Assembly (NCBI RefSeq): GCF_902459745.1
Contig: NZ_CABPSJ010000001.1
Coordinates: 744,001 to 808,000, forward strand
Length of the DNA stretch: 64,000 nt
Source of the DNA: Pandoraea communis
GTDB taxonomy: Bacteria; Pseudomonadota; Gammaproteobacteria; Burkholderiales; Burkholderiaceae
Direction: 5' to 3'
Shown: in pieces, positions 18,037 through 26,890 of the stretch
How the letters are laid out: each line of letters starts with the position of its first letter
Numbering within the stretch: position 1 is the first letter of the stretch
Notes under the pieces: generated by a model
Databases searched by the model: none
Told to the model about the DNA's origin: nothing
Seen by the model: the letters and a program-made list of their open reading frames with translations, nothing else
Position numbers and translations under genes: made by a program

Positions 18037-18900
18037 ATGCTGCCGTTCACCCGTACCGCCGTCTCTCATGAAGCCGTTACCGCTACGCTCGGCGCGCGTG
18101 CCCGTGCCCGCCGCGCCTTCACCACGTTGATGCTCGCCGCCAGCGCGATCGCTGCCTTCACGGTGGCGATGCCGCGCGCCGCACACGCCGACGAACTTGA
18201 CGACATCGTCAAGCGCGGCACCCTGCGCGTGGCCGTGCCGCAGGACTTCCCGCCGTTCGGCTCCATCGGCCCGGACATGAAACCGGCCGGCTATGACATC
18301 GACACGGCTGCCCTGCTCGCCAAGGGCATGGGCGTGAAGCTCGAACTGGTTCCCGTGACGAGCGCCAATCGCGTGCCCTACCTCACGACGAACAAAGCCG
18401 ACCTCGTGATCTCCAGCCTCGGCAAGAACGCCGAGCGCGAGAAGGTCATCGACTTCTCGGAAGCGTACGCGCCGTTCTACAACGGCGTCTTCGGACCGAA
18501 GGATCTGGTGGTGACCAAGCCTGCCGACCTCTCGGGCAAGACCATCGGTGTGACGCGCGGCGCCGTCGAAGACCTTGAACTGTCGAAGATCGCGCCGGCC
18601 GACGTTACGATCAAACGCTTCGAAGACAACAACGGCACGATCTCGGCCTTCCTCTCGGGTCAGGTGCAACTGGTCGCCACGGGCAACGTCGTGGCCGCCG
18701 CGATTCTCGCCAAGCATCCGCCCAAGCTGCCGGAGCCGAAATTCCTGATCAAGAATTCGCCCTGCTTCGTCGGCCTGAACAAGAACCAGCCGCGACTGCT
18801 CGCCAAGGTCAACGACATCCTCACGGCGTCGAAGAAGGACGGCTCGCTCGGCAAGATCTCGCAGAAGTGGCTCGGCATGCCGCTGCCGGCCGACCTCTGA
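18037..18900 (+). CDS. Polar amino acid ABC transporter substrate-binding protein
   Basis: Family 3 periplasmic solute-binding protein of 287 residues. The N-terminus has an Arg-rich stretch, then a hydrophobic core and the AAHA-DE cleavage region. The mature domain starts DDIVKRGTLRVAVPQDFPPFG and contains PAGYDIDTAALLAKGMGVKLE, as in polar amino acid (Glu/Gln/Arg/Lys-type) binding proteins. The start at 18037 has GAGG 8 bp upstream; a longer form from 17971 lacks support. It leads a four-gene transporter operon embedded in the urease locus, behind a candidate sigma-54 site. Exact ligand unknown. Confidence 0.9.
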   Translation: MLPFTRTAVSHEAVTATLGARARARRAFTTLMLAASAIAAFTVAMPRAAHADELDDIVKRGTLRVAVPQDFPPFGSIGPDMKPAGYDIDTAALLAKGMGVKLELVPVTSANRVPYLTTNKADLVISSLGKNAEREKVIDFSEAYAPFYNGVFGPKDLVVTKPADLSGKTIGVTRGAVEDLELSKIAPADVTIKRFEDNNGTISAFLSGQVQLVATGNVVAAAILAKHPPKLPEPKFLIKNSPCFVGLNKNQPRLLAKVNDILTASKKDGSLGKISQKWLGMPLPADL

Positions 18901-18952
18901 TCTGCACGCGCTTTCCGGCCCGCCTCACCCCGAGACTCATCACCGGCTTCAC

Positions 18953-19639
18953 ATGCATTACGTCCTCGACTTTGCCGATCTGCGGCAATACCTGATGCTC
19001 TTCGTGCGCGGCGCCGCACTGACGGTTGCCCTCACGGCCGTGTCCACGGTCGTGGGCGTGGTCGTCGGTGCGCTGTGCGCCGTCGCCCGCGAGGAAGGGC
19101 CAACGTGGCTCAAGGCCGTCGCGGGTGTGTACGTCGAACTGATCCGCAACACGCCGTTCATCGTGCAGCTCTTTTTCATCTTCTTCGGGCTGCCCAGCCT
19201 CGGCATTCATATCGACGAGACGACTGCCGCCATCGTCGCCATGAGCGTAAACCTCGGCGCGTACGCCACCGAGATCATTCGCGCGGGCATGCGTGCCGTG
19301 CCGCGCGGGCTATCCGAAGCCGGGTTGTCGCTCGCCATGACGCGCGGCCAGATCCTGCGTCACGTGATCCTGCCGCAGGCGTTCGCCAAGGTGTTTCCGG
19401 CGCTCGCCAGCCAGATCGTGATCGTGATGCTCGGTTCGGCTGTCGTCTCGCAAATCTCCGTACCCGATCTGTCGTACGCCGCCAACTTCGTGCAGTCGCG
19501 CACCTTCCGGGCGTTCGAGAGCTATCTGATCGTCACCGCGCTGTATCTCGTGCTCGCGATTGCGCTGCGCCGCGTATTGATGCGCTGCGCGCGCCGCCTC
19601 TTTCGCGGCACGGTCAAGGTCAGGGGAGGTGCACGATGA
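18953..19639 (+). CDS. Amino acid ABC transporter permease (first)
   Basis: HisM/GlnP-type permease of 228 residues with about five membrane spans. The conserved entry segment YVELIRNTPFIVQLFFIFFGLP and the cytoplasmic EAA-like loop (GLSEAGLSLAMTRGQILRHVILPQA) are clear. Its stop overlaps the next permease start by 4 bp. It pairs with the second permease to form a heterodimeric channel. Confidence 0.93.
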   Translation: MHYVLDFADLRQYLMLFVRGAALTVALTAVSTVVGVVVGALCAVAREEGPTWLKAVAGVYVELIRNTPFIVQLFFIFFGLPSLGIHIDETTAAIVAMSVNLGAYATEIIRAGMRAVPRGLSEAGLSLAMTRGQILRHVILPQAFAKVFPALASQIVIVMLGSAVVSQISVPDLSYAANFVQSRTFRAFESYLIVTALYLVLAIALRRVLMRCARRLFRGTVKVRGGAR

Positions 19640-20286
19640 CCGAGTTCTCCACGTGGGACATGTTGTACGGCCTGCTGCTGGCCGGACGCTGGACGCTCGC
19701 GCTCTCGGCCATCGCCTTCGTCTTCGGCGGGCTGGTGGCGTTGATGCTGCTCGTGGTGCGCGTCGGACGCGTGCAATGGGCGGCGAATGCCGTAGCGCTG
19801 TACATCGAAATCTTTCAGGGCACGCCGCTGCTCATGCAGCTGTTTCTGGTGTTCTTCGGCCTGCCGTTGCTCGGCCTGGACGTTTCGCCGTGGGTAGCCG
19901 CAGCCGTCTGCCTCACGCTCTACACAAGCGCCTACCTGACGGAAATCTGGCGCGGCTGCGTCGACGCGATTCCGCACGGTCAGTGGGAAGCGTCGTCGAG
20001 CCTCGCCATGCGCTACGGCGAGCAACTGCGTCACGTCATCCTGCCGCAGGCGCTGCGCATCGCCATCGCGCCCACGGTCGGCTTCTCGGTGCAGGTGGTC
20101 AAGAGCACGGCGCTCGCGTCGATCATCGGCTTCGACGAACTGACCAAGACCGGCACCATGCTGACCAATGCGACCTTCCAGCCATTCACCGTGTACGGCC
20201 TCGTCGCTCTGCTCTACTTCGCTGCCTGCTATCCGCTGTCGCTGTGGGCGCGTCATCTTGAAAGGAAACTCCATGTCGCTCATTGA
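19636..20286 (+). CDS. Amino acid ABC transporter permease (second)
   Basis: HisQ/GlnP-type permease of 216 residues. It contains YIEIFQGTPLLMQLFLVFFGLP and the EAA-like loop GQWEASSSLAMRYGEQLRHVILPQALR. ATGA overlap with the preceding permease, and the ATPase gene starts 14 bp inside its 3' end, so the three are translationally coupled. Confidence 0.93.
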   Translation: MTEFSTWDMLYGLLLAGRWTLALSAIAFVFGGLVALMLLVVRVGRVQWAANAVALYIEIFQGTPLLMQLFLVFFGLPLLGLDVSPWVAAAVCLTLYTSAYLTEIWRGCVDAIPHGQWEASSSLAMRYGEQLRHVILPQALRIAIAPTVGFSVQVVKSTALASIIGFDELTKTGTMLTNATFQPFTVYGLVALLYFAACYPLSLWARHLERKLHVAH

Positions 20287-20995
20287 AGTCAGGGGCATGC
20301 AAAAGCGCTTCGGCGAGAACCCGGTGCTCAAGGGCATCGACATGGACGTCGAGCGGGGTCAGGTGGTATCGATCATCGGCAAGAGCGGCTCGGGCAAGAG
20401 CACGCTGCTGCGCACGCTCAACGGCCTTGAGCGGTTCGACGCGGGCAGCGTCGCCGTCGACGGCGTGCACGTCGGCGCACGCGACACCGACCTGCGCGCC
20501 CTGCGCCTGAAGGTCGGCATGGTGTTCCAGCAGTACAACCTGTTTCCGCATCTGTCGGCCGGTGAGAACGTGATGCTCGCGCAGAAGGTCGTGAAAAAGA
20601 CCTCAAGTGCCGACGCGCGCGAAGTCGCCCGCACCATGCTCGCCAAAGTGGGGCTGGCCGACAAGTTCGACAGCTACCCGTCGCAACTCTCGGGGGGGCA
20701 GCAGCAACGCGTGGCGATTGCGCGCTCGCTCGCCATGAACCCTGCGGTGCTGCTGTGTGACGAGATCACCTCGGCGCTCGATCCCGAACTGGTGGCCGAA
20801 GTGCTCAAGGTGCTCGAAGACCTCGCCGCCGAGGGCATGACGCTGATTCTCGTCACGCACGAGATGCGCTTCGCCCGTCACGTATCGGATCGCGTGGTGT
20901 TCATGCATCAGGGCAAGATCTGGGAGTCAGGCGAACCGGAGCAGCTCTTCACACAGCCGGCGACGCCGGAGTTGCAGCGGTTCATCTGTCAATGA
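20273..20995 (+). CDS. Amino acid ABC transporter ATP-binding protein
   Basis: GlnQ/HisP-type ATPase of 240 residues. Walker A is GKSGSGKST, the signature is LSGGQQQRVAIARSLAMNP, Walker B is VLLCDEITSALDPELV, and the H-loop is in VTHEMRFARHVSDRV. An AAAGGA ribosome site at 20261-20266 precedes the start. It energises the permease pair encoded just upstream. Confidence 0.94.
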   Translation: MSLIEVRGMQKRFGENPVLKGIDMDVERGQVVSIIGKSGSGKSTLLRTLNGLERFDAGSVAVDGVHVGARDTDLRALRLKVGMVFQQYNLFPHLSAGENVMLAQKVVKKTSSADAREVARTMLAKVGLADKFDSYPSQLSGGQQQRVAIARSLAMNPAVLLCDEITSALDPELVAEVLKVLEDLAAEGMTLILVTHEMRFARHVSDRVVFMHQGKIWESGEPEQLFTQPATPELQRFICQ

Positions 20996-21156
20996 AAACG
21001 CCGAAGCATGACGTCGCCCGCGCCCGCGCGCCGCACAAATCTGGTGCGTGCCGGCTCAACCGCAAAACCCGGTGGCGCAGACGTGAGCGCGCGCCTATGA
21101 TGTGCGGCAGCAGCGTCATCCCACTGAACCCTTGGCATTGAAATTTCTTCGTCACG

Positions 21157-21459
21157 ATGAAGCTCACTCCGCGCGAAAAAGACAAGCTGCTCATCTTCAC
21201 CGCCGCCCTGCTCGCCGAACGCCGGCGTGCGCGCGGCCTGAAGCTCAACTATCCGGAGGCCGTGGCCTTCATCAGCGCCGCCCTCATGGAAGCCGCACGA
21301 GACGGACGCACCGTGGCCGATCTGATGCACTACGGCACCACGCTGCTCACGCGCGAGGACGTCATGGACGGCGTGCCCGAGATGATCCCGGACATTCAGG
21401 TCGAAGCCACCTTTCCGGATGGCACCAAGCTCGTCACCGTGCATCACCCGATTCCCTGA
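21157..21459 (+). CDS. ureA: Urease subunit gamma UreA
   Basis: 100-residue gamma subunit of urease, standard length. The sequence [20 protein letters not shown] and the region [20 protein letters not shown] are diagnostic. It begins the structural part of the urease cluster; hupE/ureJ lies between it and ureB. A 161-bp gap before it could hold its own promoter (a TATGAT hexamer at 21096-21101 is a weak -10 candidate). Confidence 0.96.
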   Translation: MKLTPREKDKLLIFTAALLAERRRARGLKLNYPEAVAFISAALMEAARDGRTVADLMHYGTTLLTREDVMDGVPEMIPDIQVEATFPDGTKLVTVHHPIP

Positions 21460-21595
21460 GATGCGCCAATGCGAGTCCCTGCCGGCACGCCCCTCGTTGC
21501 ATTCGCACTCGTGTGCGATCCGGTGTCCGGTGTCGCTTCGTACCCCTTCGTACCCTGTTTCTCCGTCGTCGATAACAACATCCTAAGGACGTCTC

Positions 21596-22279
21596 ATGTC
21601 AGTGGACCGCTCCCTCAATGCCCATGACGCCGGCGAAGTGTCCGCCACTTCGCTGAGCGCTTCCGCGCATTCCCCCCGTCGCGCGCATCGCCACCTCGCG
21701 CGCGCGGCGACTGGCCTCGCTCTGCTTGCCGCGTCGGGCGTCGCGCTCGCGCACCCCGGTCATCCGGGGCACGACGCCGCGAGCAGCTTCGCCGCCGGCT
21801 TTCTGCATCCGCTGACCGGGGCAGATCACCTTTGCGCCATGATCGTTGTCGGCCTGTGGAGTTCGCTGACGTCCAAGCGCGTCTGGCTTGCCCCGGTCGC
21901 GTTCGTCGCCATGCTCGCCGCAGGCGGACTGCTCGGCATGTCGCACTGGTTCGCGCTGCCCGGTGTCGAGCCGATGATCGCCGTCTCGCTGCTCGTGCTC
22001 GGACTAATGCTCGCCACGCGTGCGAAGCTGCCGGGCTGGGCAGGGGCAGCCATCGTGGGCGCGTTCGCGATCTTCCACGGTTTCGCTCACGGCGCCGAAC
22101 TGCCGGCTGAGGCGAGCGCAATGCACTACATGGCAGGCTTCCTGATCGCGACCGGCATGCTGCACGGCATCGGTATCGCGGCGGGCGTTGCGCTGCGCCG
22201 TCGCACGGCATGGGTACCGCGCTTGCTGGGAGCGGGCGTGCTGGCGTACGGCGTATCGCTGCTCGCCGCAGCGGCCTGA
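21596..22279 (+). CDS. HupE/UreJ family nickel-related membrane protein
   Basis: 227-residue membrane protein of the HupE/UreJ family, encoded between ureA and ureB. After a roughly 50-residue lead with a hydrophobic signal segment, it carries HPGHPGHD, then [16 protein letters not shown] and HGFAHGAE, the histidine motifs of this family in predicted transmembrane helices. Family members are thought to mediate nickel entry (or cobalt in relatives), which suits urease metallation. The start at 21596 gives an unusually long N-terminus; a later start is possible. Confidence 0.88.
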   Translation: MSVDRSLNAHDAGEVSATSLSASAHSPRRAHRHLARAATGLALLAASGVALAHPGHPGHDAASSFAAGFLHPLTGADHLCAMIVVGLWSSLTSKRVWLAPVAFVAMLAAGGLLGMSHWFALPGVEPMIAVSLLVLGLMLATRAKLPGWAGAAIVGAFAIFHGFAHGAELPAEASAMHYMAGFLIATGMLHGIGIAAGVALRRRTAWVPRLLGAGVLAYGVSLLAAAA

Positions 22280-22308
22280 GTCGCAGTCACGCCTTTTCGG
22301 AGACGCTC

Positions 22309-22614
22309 ATGATTCCCGGAGAACTGTTGCCCGCCTCGGGTGAGATCACGCTCAACGAAGGTCGCCCGACCCTCAGCGTGACCGTCGCCAACACTGGCGA
22401 CCGCCCGATCCAGATCGGTTCACACTTCCACTTTTATGAAGTCAACGATGCGCTGCAATTCGACCGCGAAGCGGCGCGTGGCTTTCGTCTGAATATTGCC
22501 GCCGGCACGGCAGTGCGCTTCGAGCCGGGGCAGCAACGTACCGTCGAACTCGTCGCGTTGGCGGGAGATCGCCGCGTGTTCGGTTTCGCCGGTCGCGTCA
22601 TGGGGGCGCTATGA
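22309..22614 (+). CDS. ureB: Urease subunit beta UreB
   Basis: 101-residue beta subunit, standard length. The start [19 protein letters not shown] and the motif [15 protein letters not shown] identify it. Its stop overlaps the ureC start by 4 bp. An in-frame upstream extension exists but the family start is clear. Confidence 0.96.
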   Translation: MIPGELLPASGEITLNEGRPTLSVTVANTGDRPIQIGSHFHFYEVNDALQFDREAARGFRLNIAAGTAVRFEPGQQRTVELVALAGDRRVFGFAGRVMGAL

Positions 22615-24311
22615 AGATTTCACGCCGCGCTTATGCGGAAATGTTCGGTCCGACGACAGGTGACCGCCTGCGACTAGCGGACACCGAACTCATCATCGAG
22701 ATCGAGCGCGATTACACGACCTACGGCGAAGAGGTGAAGTTCGGCGGCGGCAAGGTCATTCGCGACGGCATGGGTCAATCGCAGCGCACACGCGCCGATG
22801 TGGTCGACACCGTCATTACCAACGCCGTCATCATCGATCACTGGGGCATCGTCAAAGCGGACATCGGGCTCAAGGACGGCCGCATCTGGGGCATCGGCAA
22901 AGCCGGCAACCCGGATATCCAGCCCGGCGTGACCATTGCGCTGGGCGGTGCGACGGAAGTGATCGCCGGCGAGGGGATGATCGTCACGGCCGGCGGCATC
23001 GACTCGCACATCCACTTCATCTGCCCGCAGCAGATCGAGGAGGCACTCTCGTCCGGTGTGACCACGCTGCTCGGCGGCGGCACCGGCCCCGCCACCGGCA
23101 CGAACGCCACCACCTGCACGCCCGGGCCGTGGCACATGGAACGCATGCTGCAAGCCGCCGACGGCTGGCCGATCAATCTCGGCTTTCTCGGCAAGGGCAA
23201 TGTCAGCCAACCCGCCCCGTTGCTCGAACAGATCGAAGCCGGCGCCATCGGTCTGAAACTGCACGAGGACTGGGGCTCCACGCCCGCCGCCATCGACGCC
23301 TGCCTGTCGGTTGCCGACGCGACCGACACCCAGGTCGCGATTCACACCGACACGCTCAACGAAGGCGGCTTCGTCGAGGCAACCGTTGCGGCAATCAATG
23401 GCCGTACGATCCACACGTATCACACCGAAGGCGCCGGGGGCGGACACGCACCTGACATCCTGAAAGTGTGCGGCGAGCCCAATGTCCTGCCGTCGTCCAC
23501 GAATCCGACGCGCCCGTACACCATCAACACGCTCGACGAGCATCTCGACATGTTGATGGTCTGTCATCACCTCGATCCGGCCATTGCGGAAGACATCGCC
23601 TTCGCCGAATCGCGCATCCGGCGCGAGACGATTGCCGCCGAGGACATCCTGCATGATCTGGGCGCGCTGTCGATGATCTCCTCGGACTCGCAGGCGATGG
23701 GGCGCGTAGGCGAAGTCGTCATGCGCACGTGGCAGACCGCCCACAAGATGAAGGTGCAGCGCGGGGCGCTGGGTACCGATACGGCGCAGGCCGATAACTT
23801 CCGCGTCAAACGTTACGTCGCGAAGTACACGATCAACCCCGCGATCACGCACGGCATGGCCCACGAAATCGGCTCGGTCGAAGTGGGCAAATGGGCCGAT
23901 CTGGTGTTGTGGGAACCGGCATTCTTCGGCGTGAAGCCGACGCTGATTCTCAAGGGCGGCATGATTACGACGGCGCTCATGGGCGACCCGAACGCGTCGA
24001 TCCCGACACCCCAGCCGGTGCACTACCGCGAGATGTTCGGCGCACGCGCCGGGGCGATGGCGCGCACGTGCCTCACGTTCGTGTCGCAGGCGGCGTACGA
24101 TGGCGATGTGGCTGGCCGTTACGGGCTGACCAAGCGCATCGTGCCGGTGCGCAATATCCGGCAGGTGACCAAGGCCAACATGATCAACAACGACTGGTTG
24201 CCGCACATCAGCGTCGACCCCGAGACCTATCAGGTCATCGCGGATGGTCAGTTGCTGACGTGCGAGCCGGCGACCGTGCTGCCGATGGCGCAACGCTACT
24301 TCCTTTTCTGA
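22611..24311 (+). CDS. ureC: Urease subunit alpha UreC
   Basis: Catalytic subunit of urease, 566 residues (family about 567-570). Active-site residues are in place: H133 and H135 (DSHIHF), the carbamylated nickel-bridging K216 (GLKLHEDWG), H245 (AIHTD), H271 (TYHTEG), the mobile-flap C318-H319 (MVCHHLD) and D359 (SSDSQ). It hydrolyses urea to ammonia and carbamate after nickel insertion by UreDEFG. The gene overlaps ureB by 4 bp and is followed 3 bp later by ureE. Confidence 0.98.
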   Translation: MKISRRAYAEMFGPTTGDRLRLADTELIIEIERDYTTYGEEVKFGGGKVIRDGMGQSQRTRADVVDTVITNAVIIDHWGIVKADIGLKDGRIWGIGKAGNPDIQPGVTIALGGATEVIAGEGMIVTAGGIDSHIHFICPQQIEEALSSGVTTLLGGGTGPATGTNATTCTPGPWHMERMLQAADGWPINLGFLGKGNVSQPAPLLEQIEAGAIGLKLHEDWGSTPAAIDACLSVADATDTQVAIHTDTLNEGGFVEATVAAINGRTIHTYHTEGAGGGHAPDILKVCGEPNVLPSSTNPTRPYTINTLDEHLDMLMVCHHLDPAIAEDIAFAESRIRRETIAAEDILHDLGALSMISSDSQAMGRVGEVVMRTWQTAHKMKVQRGALGTDTAQADNFRVKRYVAKYTINPAITHGMAHEIGSVEVGKWADLVLWEPAFFGVKPTLILKGGMITTALMGDPNASIPTPQPVHYREMFGARAGAMARTCLTFVSQAAYDGDVAGRYGLTKRIVPVRNIRQVTKANMINNDWLPHISVDPETYQVIADGQLLTCEPATVLPMAQRYFLF

Positions 24312-24314
24312 TCC

Positions 24315-25127
24315 ATGCCGCAAGATTCCGAATCACCCGCCTCTGCGCAGAACGTGCCGTCGTCGACGCTGCGTCGTGTAGAGAAACGCCTGGAAGCCGG
24401 ACGTATCGCTGCGCCGCTCGCGCGCCGTGCCCCGGCGCTCGTGTTGCCGTTCGACGCCCGCAGCAAGAGCCGTCTGCGCGCCACGCTGGAAACCGGCGAA
24501 GACGTCGCCCTGTTCCTGCCACGCGGCACCGTGTTGCGCGGCGGCGACGTGCTCGTGGCCGACGACGGTGGCCTCATTCGGGTGGAAGCCGCCGCCGAGA
24601 CGGTGTTGCTGGTGACAGCGGCCACGGCGCTCGCGCTCGCCCGCGCGGCGTACCACCTGGGCAACCGGCATACCCCGGTGGAAGTCGGCGACGGCTATCT
24701 CAAGCTCGAATTCGATCCGGTGCTGCGCGACATGCTGCTGCGACTCGATGTCGACGTGGCCGAAGCCCTGATGCCGTTCGAGCCCGAAGCGGGCGCCTAT
24801 GGCGGCGGACACAAGCACGGTCACGATGCGACTTTTGCCGAAGACTTTGCGATCGCTCAGCAGGTGTTCCACGAGCATCACGGACATTCGCACGATCACG
24901 ACCACGAGCATGACCATAGTCATGGGCACTCGCATGCTCATTCGCACGGTGACGATCATGGTCACGTTCATGGCCCGGGGTGCAGTCACGATCACATGCC
25001 GGATCATGTACATGGCCCCGATTGCGGGCACGACCATTCCCATACGCCGGCCGGTAGTACTGCTGGCGGCGAGGCTTTCCCTGTGAGTCCGACCGATGAC
25101 GGCAAGTCTGGCCAGCCCTCTCACTGA
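24315..25127 (+). CDS. ureE: Urease accessory protein UreE with long His-rich tail
   Basis: Nickel metallochaperone of 270 residues, longer than the usual 150-230. After a roughly 30-residue lead, the UreE N- and C-terminal domains cover about 30-170, with [25 protein letters not shown] split around the metal-binding H. A tail from about residue 177 holds 24 histidines in 58 residues, mostly His-Asp, His-Ser and His-Gly pairs. Two similar units, [11 protein letters not shown] and [11 protein letters not shown], also add cysteines. The tail predicts high nickel storage capacity. The 3' end overlaps ureF by 32 bp. Confidence 0.94.
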   Translation: MPQDSESPASAQNVPSSTLRRVEKRLEAGRIAAPLARRAPALVLPFDARSKSRLRATLETGEDVALFLPRGTVLRGGDVLVADDGGLIRVEAAAETVLLVTAATALALARAAYHLGNRHTPVEVGDGYLKLEFDPVLRDMLLRLDVDVAEALMPFEPEAGAYGGGHKHGHDATFAEDFAIAQQVFHEHHGHSHDHDHEHDHSHGHSHAHSHGDDHGHVHGPGCSHDHMPDHVHGPDCGHDHSHTPAGSTAGGEAFPVSPTDDGKSGQPSH

Positions 25128-25821
25128 ACCGGTTGCCACCGCGTCGCTGCAATCGCTCGCGGCGCTGCTTCATCTCGCCTCGCCGGCGCTGCCCATTGGC
25201 GCCTTCAGCTATTCACAGGGCCTTGAAGCCGCTGTCGAGCACGGCATCGTTCACGACGCCCCGAGTGCCGAGCGCTGGATCGCCAGTCAGCTCGATGGCG
25301 TTTTCACGACGGGAGAGATGGCACTGCTCGCCCGGCAGTGGCGTCACTGGCAAGCGAACGACATCGCGTCGCTCACCCGCGTAAACGACTGGCTGCTCGC
25401 CACGCGCGAGGCCGCCGAATTACGCGCGGAGACCGAGCAGATGGGCTGGTCGCTCACACAACTCGCGCTCTCGCTCGAATGGGGCGAGCCTGCGCAGCGG
25501 GAGCACCTGGCCGCGCTGCGCCCGATGGCGTTGGCGACGGCGTTCGCCTTTGCGGCGTTGACCCATGGCGCCCCGCTGGCCGACACGCTGGTCGCTTACG
25601 CGTTCAGTTGGCTGGAGAACCAGGTGGCCGGTGCGCTCAAGGCGGTTCCGCTCGGACAACTCGCGGCGCAACGCGTGATTGTCGCGCTGCGCCCTCGCGT
25701 GGTCGAAGCGGCCCGCCGGGCAGCATCGCTGCCTGACGACGAGATCAATACGTTTTCTCCGGCGCTCGCCATTCTCGCGTCGCGTCACGAGACACAGTAT
25801 TCGCGCCTGTTCCGTTCGTGA
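25096..25821 (+). CDS. ureF: Urease accessory protein UreF
   Basis: 241-residue UreF, the GTPase-gating partner of UreG in the UreDFG complex. The motif [20 protein letters not shown] is diagnostic. The start lies inside ureE (32-bp overlap), suggesting coupled translation. Confidence 0.95.
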   Translation: MTASLASPLTEPVATASLQSLAALLHLASPALPIGAFSYSQGLEAAVEHGIVHDAPSAERWIASQLDGVFTTGEMALLARQWRHWQANDIASLTRVNDWLLATREAAELRAETEQMGWSLTQLALSLEWGEPAQREHLAALRPMALATAFAFAALTHGAPLADTLVAYAFSWLENQVAGALKAVPLGQLAAQRVIVALRPRVVEAARRAASLPDDEINTFSPALAILASRHETQYSRLFRS

Positions 25822-25901
25822 GACGCGATACGTCGCGTCTCCTTTTTGCTTTTTCGCCCTTTTCCCTGTTCACCTTTTCCCCGCCACCCACGACATTCGC
25901 C

Positions 25902-26540
25902 ATGACGACTTCTGCCAACGCCCGTCGTACCAAGAAGAATCCGCCGCTGCGTGTCGGCATCGGAGGCCCGGTCGGCTCCGGTAAAACCACCCTGACCGAG
26001 ATGCTCTGCAAAGCCATGCGCGAGCGCTACGATCTCGTCGTCATCACCAACGACATCTACACGAAGGAAGATCAGCGCCTGCTGACGGTGGCCGGTGCGC
26101 TTGAGCCCGAACGTATTCTTGGCGTCGAGACGGGCGGCTGCCCGCATACGGCCATTCGCGAAGACGCCTCGATCAATCTGGAAGCCGTCGAGCGCATGCT
26201 CGAACGCTTTCCCGACGCCGATGTGGTTTTCATCGAATCGGGCGGCGACAACCTCGCCGCCACGTTCAGTCCTGAACTGTCGGATCTCACGATCTACGTC
26301 ATCGATGTTGCAGGCGGCGAGAAGATTCCACGCAAGGGAGGGCCGGGCATTACCAAGTCGGACCTCCTCGTCATCAACAAGACCGATCTCGCCCCCTACG
26401 TCGGCGCGTCGCTCGACATCATGCGCTCGGATACGCAAAAGATGCGCGGCATGCGCCCTTTCGTCATGGGGAACATGAAGGAAGGCAAAGGCCTTCAGGA
26501 GATCATCAGTTTTATCGAGGCGCGGGGAATGCTGGCTTGA
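25902..26540 (+). CDS. ureG: Urease accessory GTPase UreG
   Basis: 212-residue SIMIBI-class GTPase that powers nickel delivery to urease. The P-loop [11 protein letters not shown] is at about 21-31, and the metal-binding CPH motif is within [43 protein letters not shown] and the guanine-specificity NKTDL are intact. Last gene of the urease cluster, 80 bp after ureF. Confidence 0.96.
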   Translation: MTTSANARRTKKNPPLRVGIGGPVGSGKTTLTEMLCKAMRERYDLVVITNDIYTKEDQRLLTVAGALEPERILGVETGGCPHTAIREDASINLEAVERMLERFPDADVVFIESGGDNLAATFSPELSDLTIYVIDVAGGEKIPRKGGPGITKSDLLVINKTDLAPYVGASLDIMRSDTQKMRGMRPFVMGNMKEGKGLQEIISFIEARGMLA

Positions 26541-26562
26541 GGTGACGCGCCGACGGGCTCAA

Positions 26563-26593
26563 TCGACGTTCCGGGGTACGTCGAGGCCGTTTT
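26563..26593 (+). terminator. Weak hairpin after ureG
   Basis: TCGACGT at 26563-26569 pairs perfectly with ACGTCGA at 26578-26584 around an 8-base loop; only four T residues follow (26590-26593). It could end the urease transcript, but the U-tract is short. Confidence 0.4.
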
Positions 26594-26732
26594 GCGCTTT
26601 GCCGCGAAATACGTTACTGTGGTGTCCAGCGGTTGCCTTTTGAAGGGTTTCTAGCCCGACGCGGCCGCTGCGGTTAGCTGTGAGCGCAAACCGAAACCCG
26701 ATCCAGAAACGTTGACTTCTTCTCTCCGGACT

Positions 26733-26807
26733 ATGTACTGCTTCAGCCGTTTCAGCCTGAATAATAATTTGTCGCCTTTGGGTGACAGGAGATTATTTGT
26801 CTGTTGA
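26733..26807 (+). CDS. Leader peptide with three consecutive Asn codons
   Basis: A 24-residue open frame starting ATG-TAC-TGC and ending TGT-TGA. Residues 10-12 are Asn-Asn-Asn, encoded AAT-AAT-AAT at 26760-26768. It lies just upstream of mutually exclusive hairpins and a strong intrinsic terminator in front of an aspartyl/asparaginyl-tRNA synthetase-like gene. This is the layout of ribosome-mediated attenuation: slow decoding of Asn codons when Asn-tRNA(Asn) is scarce would stall the ribosome and free the antiterminator. The ribosome site is weak (GGA at 26728-26730). Function is inferred from architecture, not from homology. Confidence 0.75.
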   Translation: MYCFSRFSLNNNLSPLGDRRLFVC

Positions 26808-26857
26808 GAATAAGCACCGTCAAGCCAAAGGCACTCATGAACTGAGTGCCTTTTTTT
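26770..26857 (+). promoter_or_regulatory. Transcription attenuator (pause hairpin, antiterminator, terminator)
   Basis: Three alternative helices can be drawn. Pause hairpin: TGTCGCC (26770-26776) with GGTGACA (26781-26787). Antiterminator: GCCTTTGG (26774-26781) plus TGAC (26783-26786) with GTCA (26819-26822) plus CCAAAGGC (26825-26832), 12 pairs. Terminator: AAAGGCACTCA (26827-26837) with TGAGTGCCTTT (26843-26853), perfect 11 bp, loop of 5, followed by seven T (26851-26857). The antiterminator consumes the 5' arm of the terminator. A ribosome held at the Asn codons (26760-26768) would cover the pause-hairpin 5' arm and favour read-through. Confidence 0.8.
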
Positions 26858-26890
26858 ATTTCCGCACACTTTTTATCGAGGTAGAAGCCC

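Larger units (their letters stand above)
26541..26890 (+). other. 350-bp leader region upstream of the tRNA synthetase-like gene
   Basis: No full-length gene. It contains the hairpin after ureG, a weak promoter candidate (TTGCGC at 26592-26597 and TACTGT at 26615-26620, 17-bp spacer), the Asn-rich leader peptide at 26733-26807, and the attenuator hairpins at 26770-26857. Confidence 0.7.

Noticed and set aside
21118-21150. Sigma-54-like TTGGCATTGAAATTTCT before ureA
   Set aside because: The essential GC of the -12 element is missing.
22674-24323. A 549-codon open frame antisense to ureC
   Set aside because: ureC is complete with all active-site residues; the antisense frame has shadow-like composition and no motifs.
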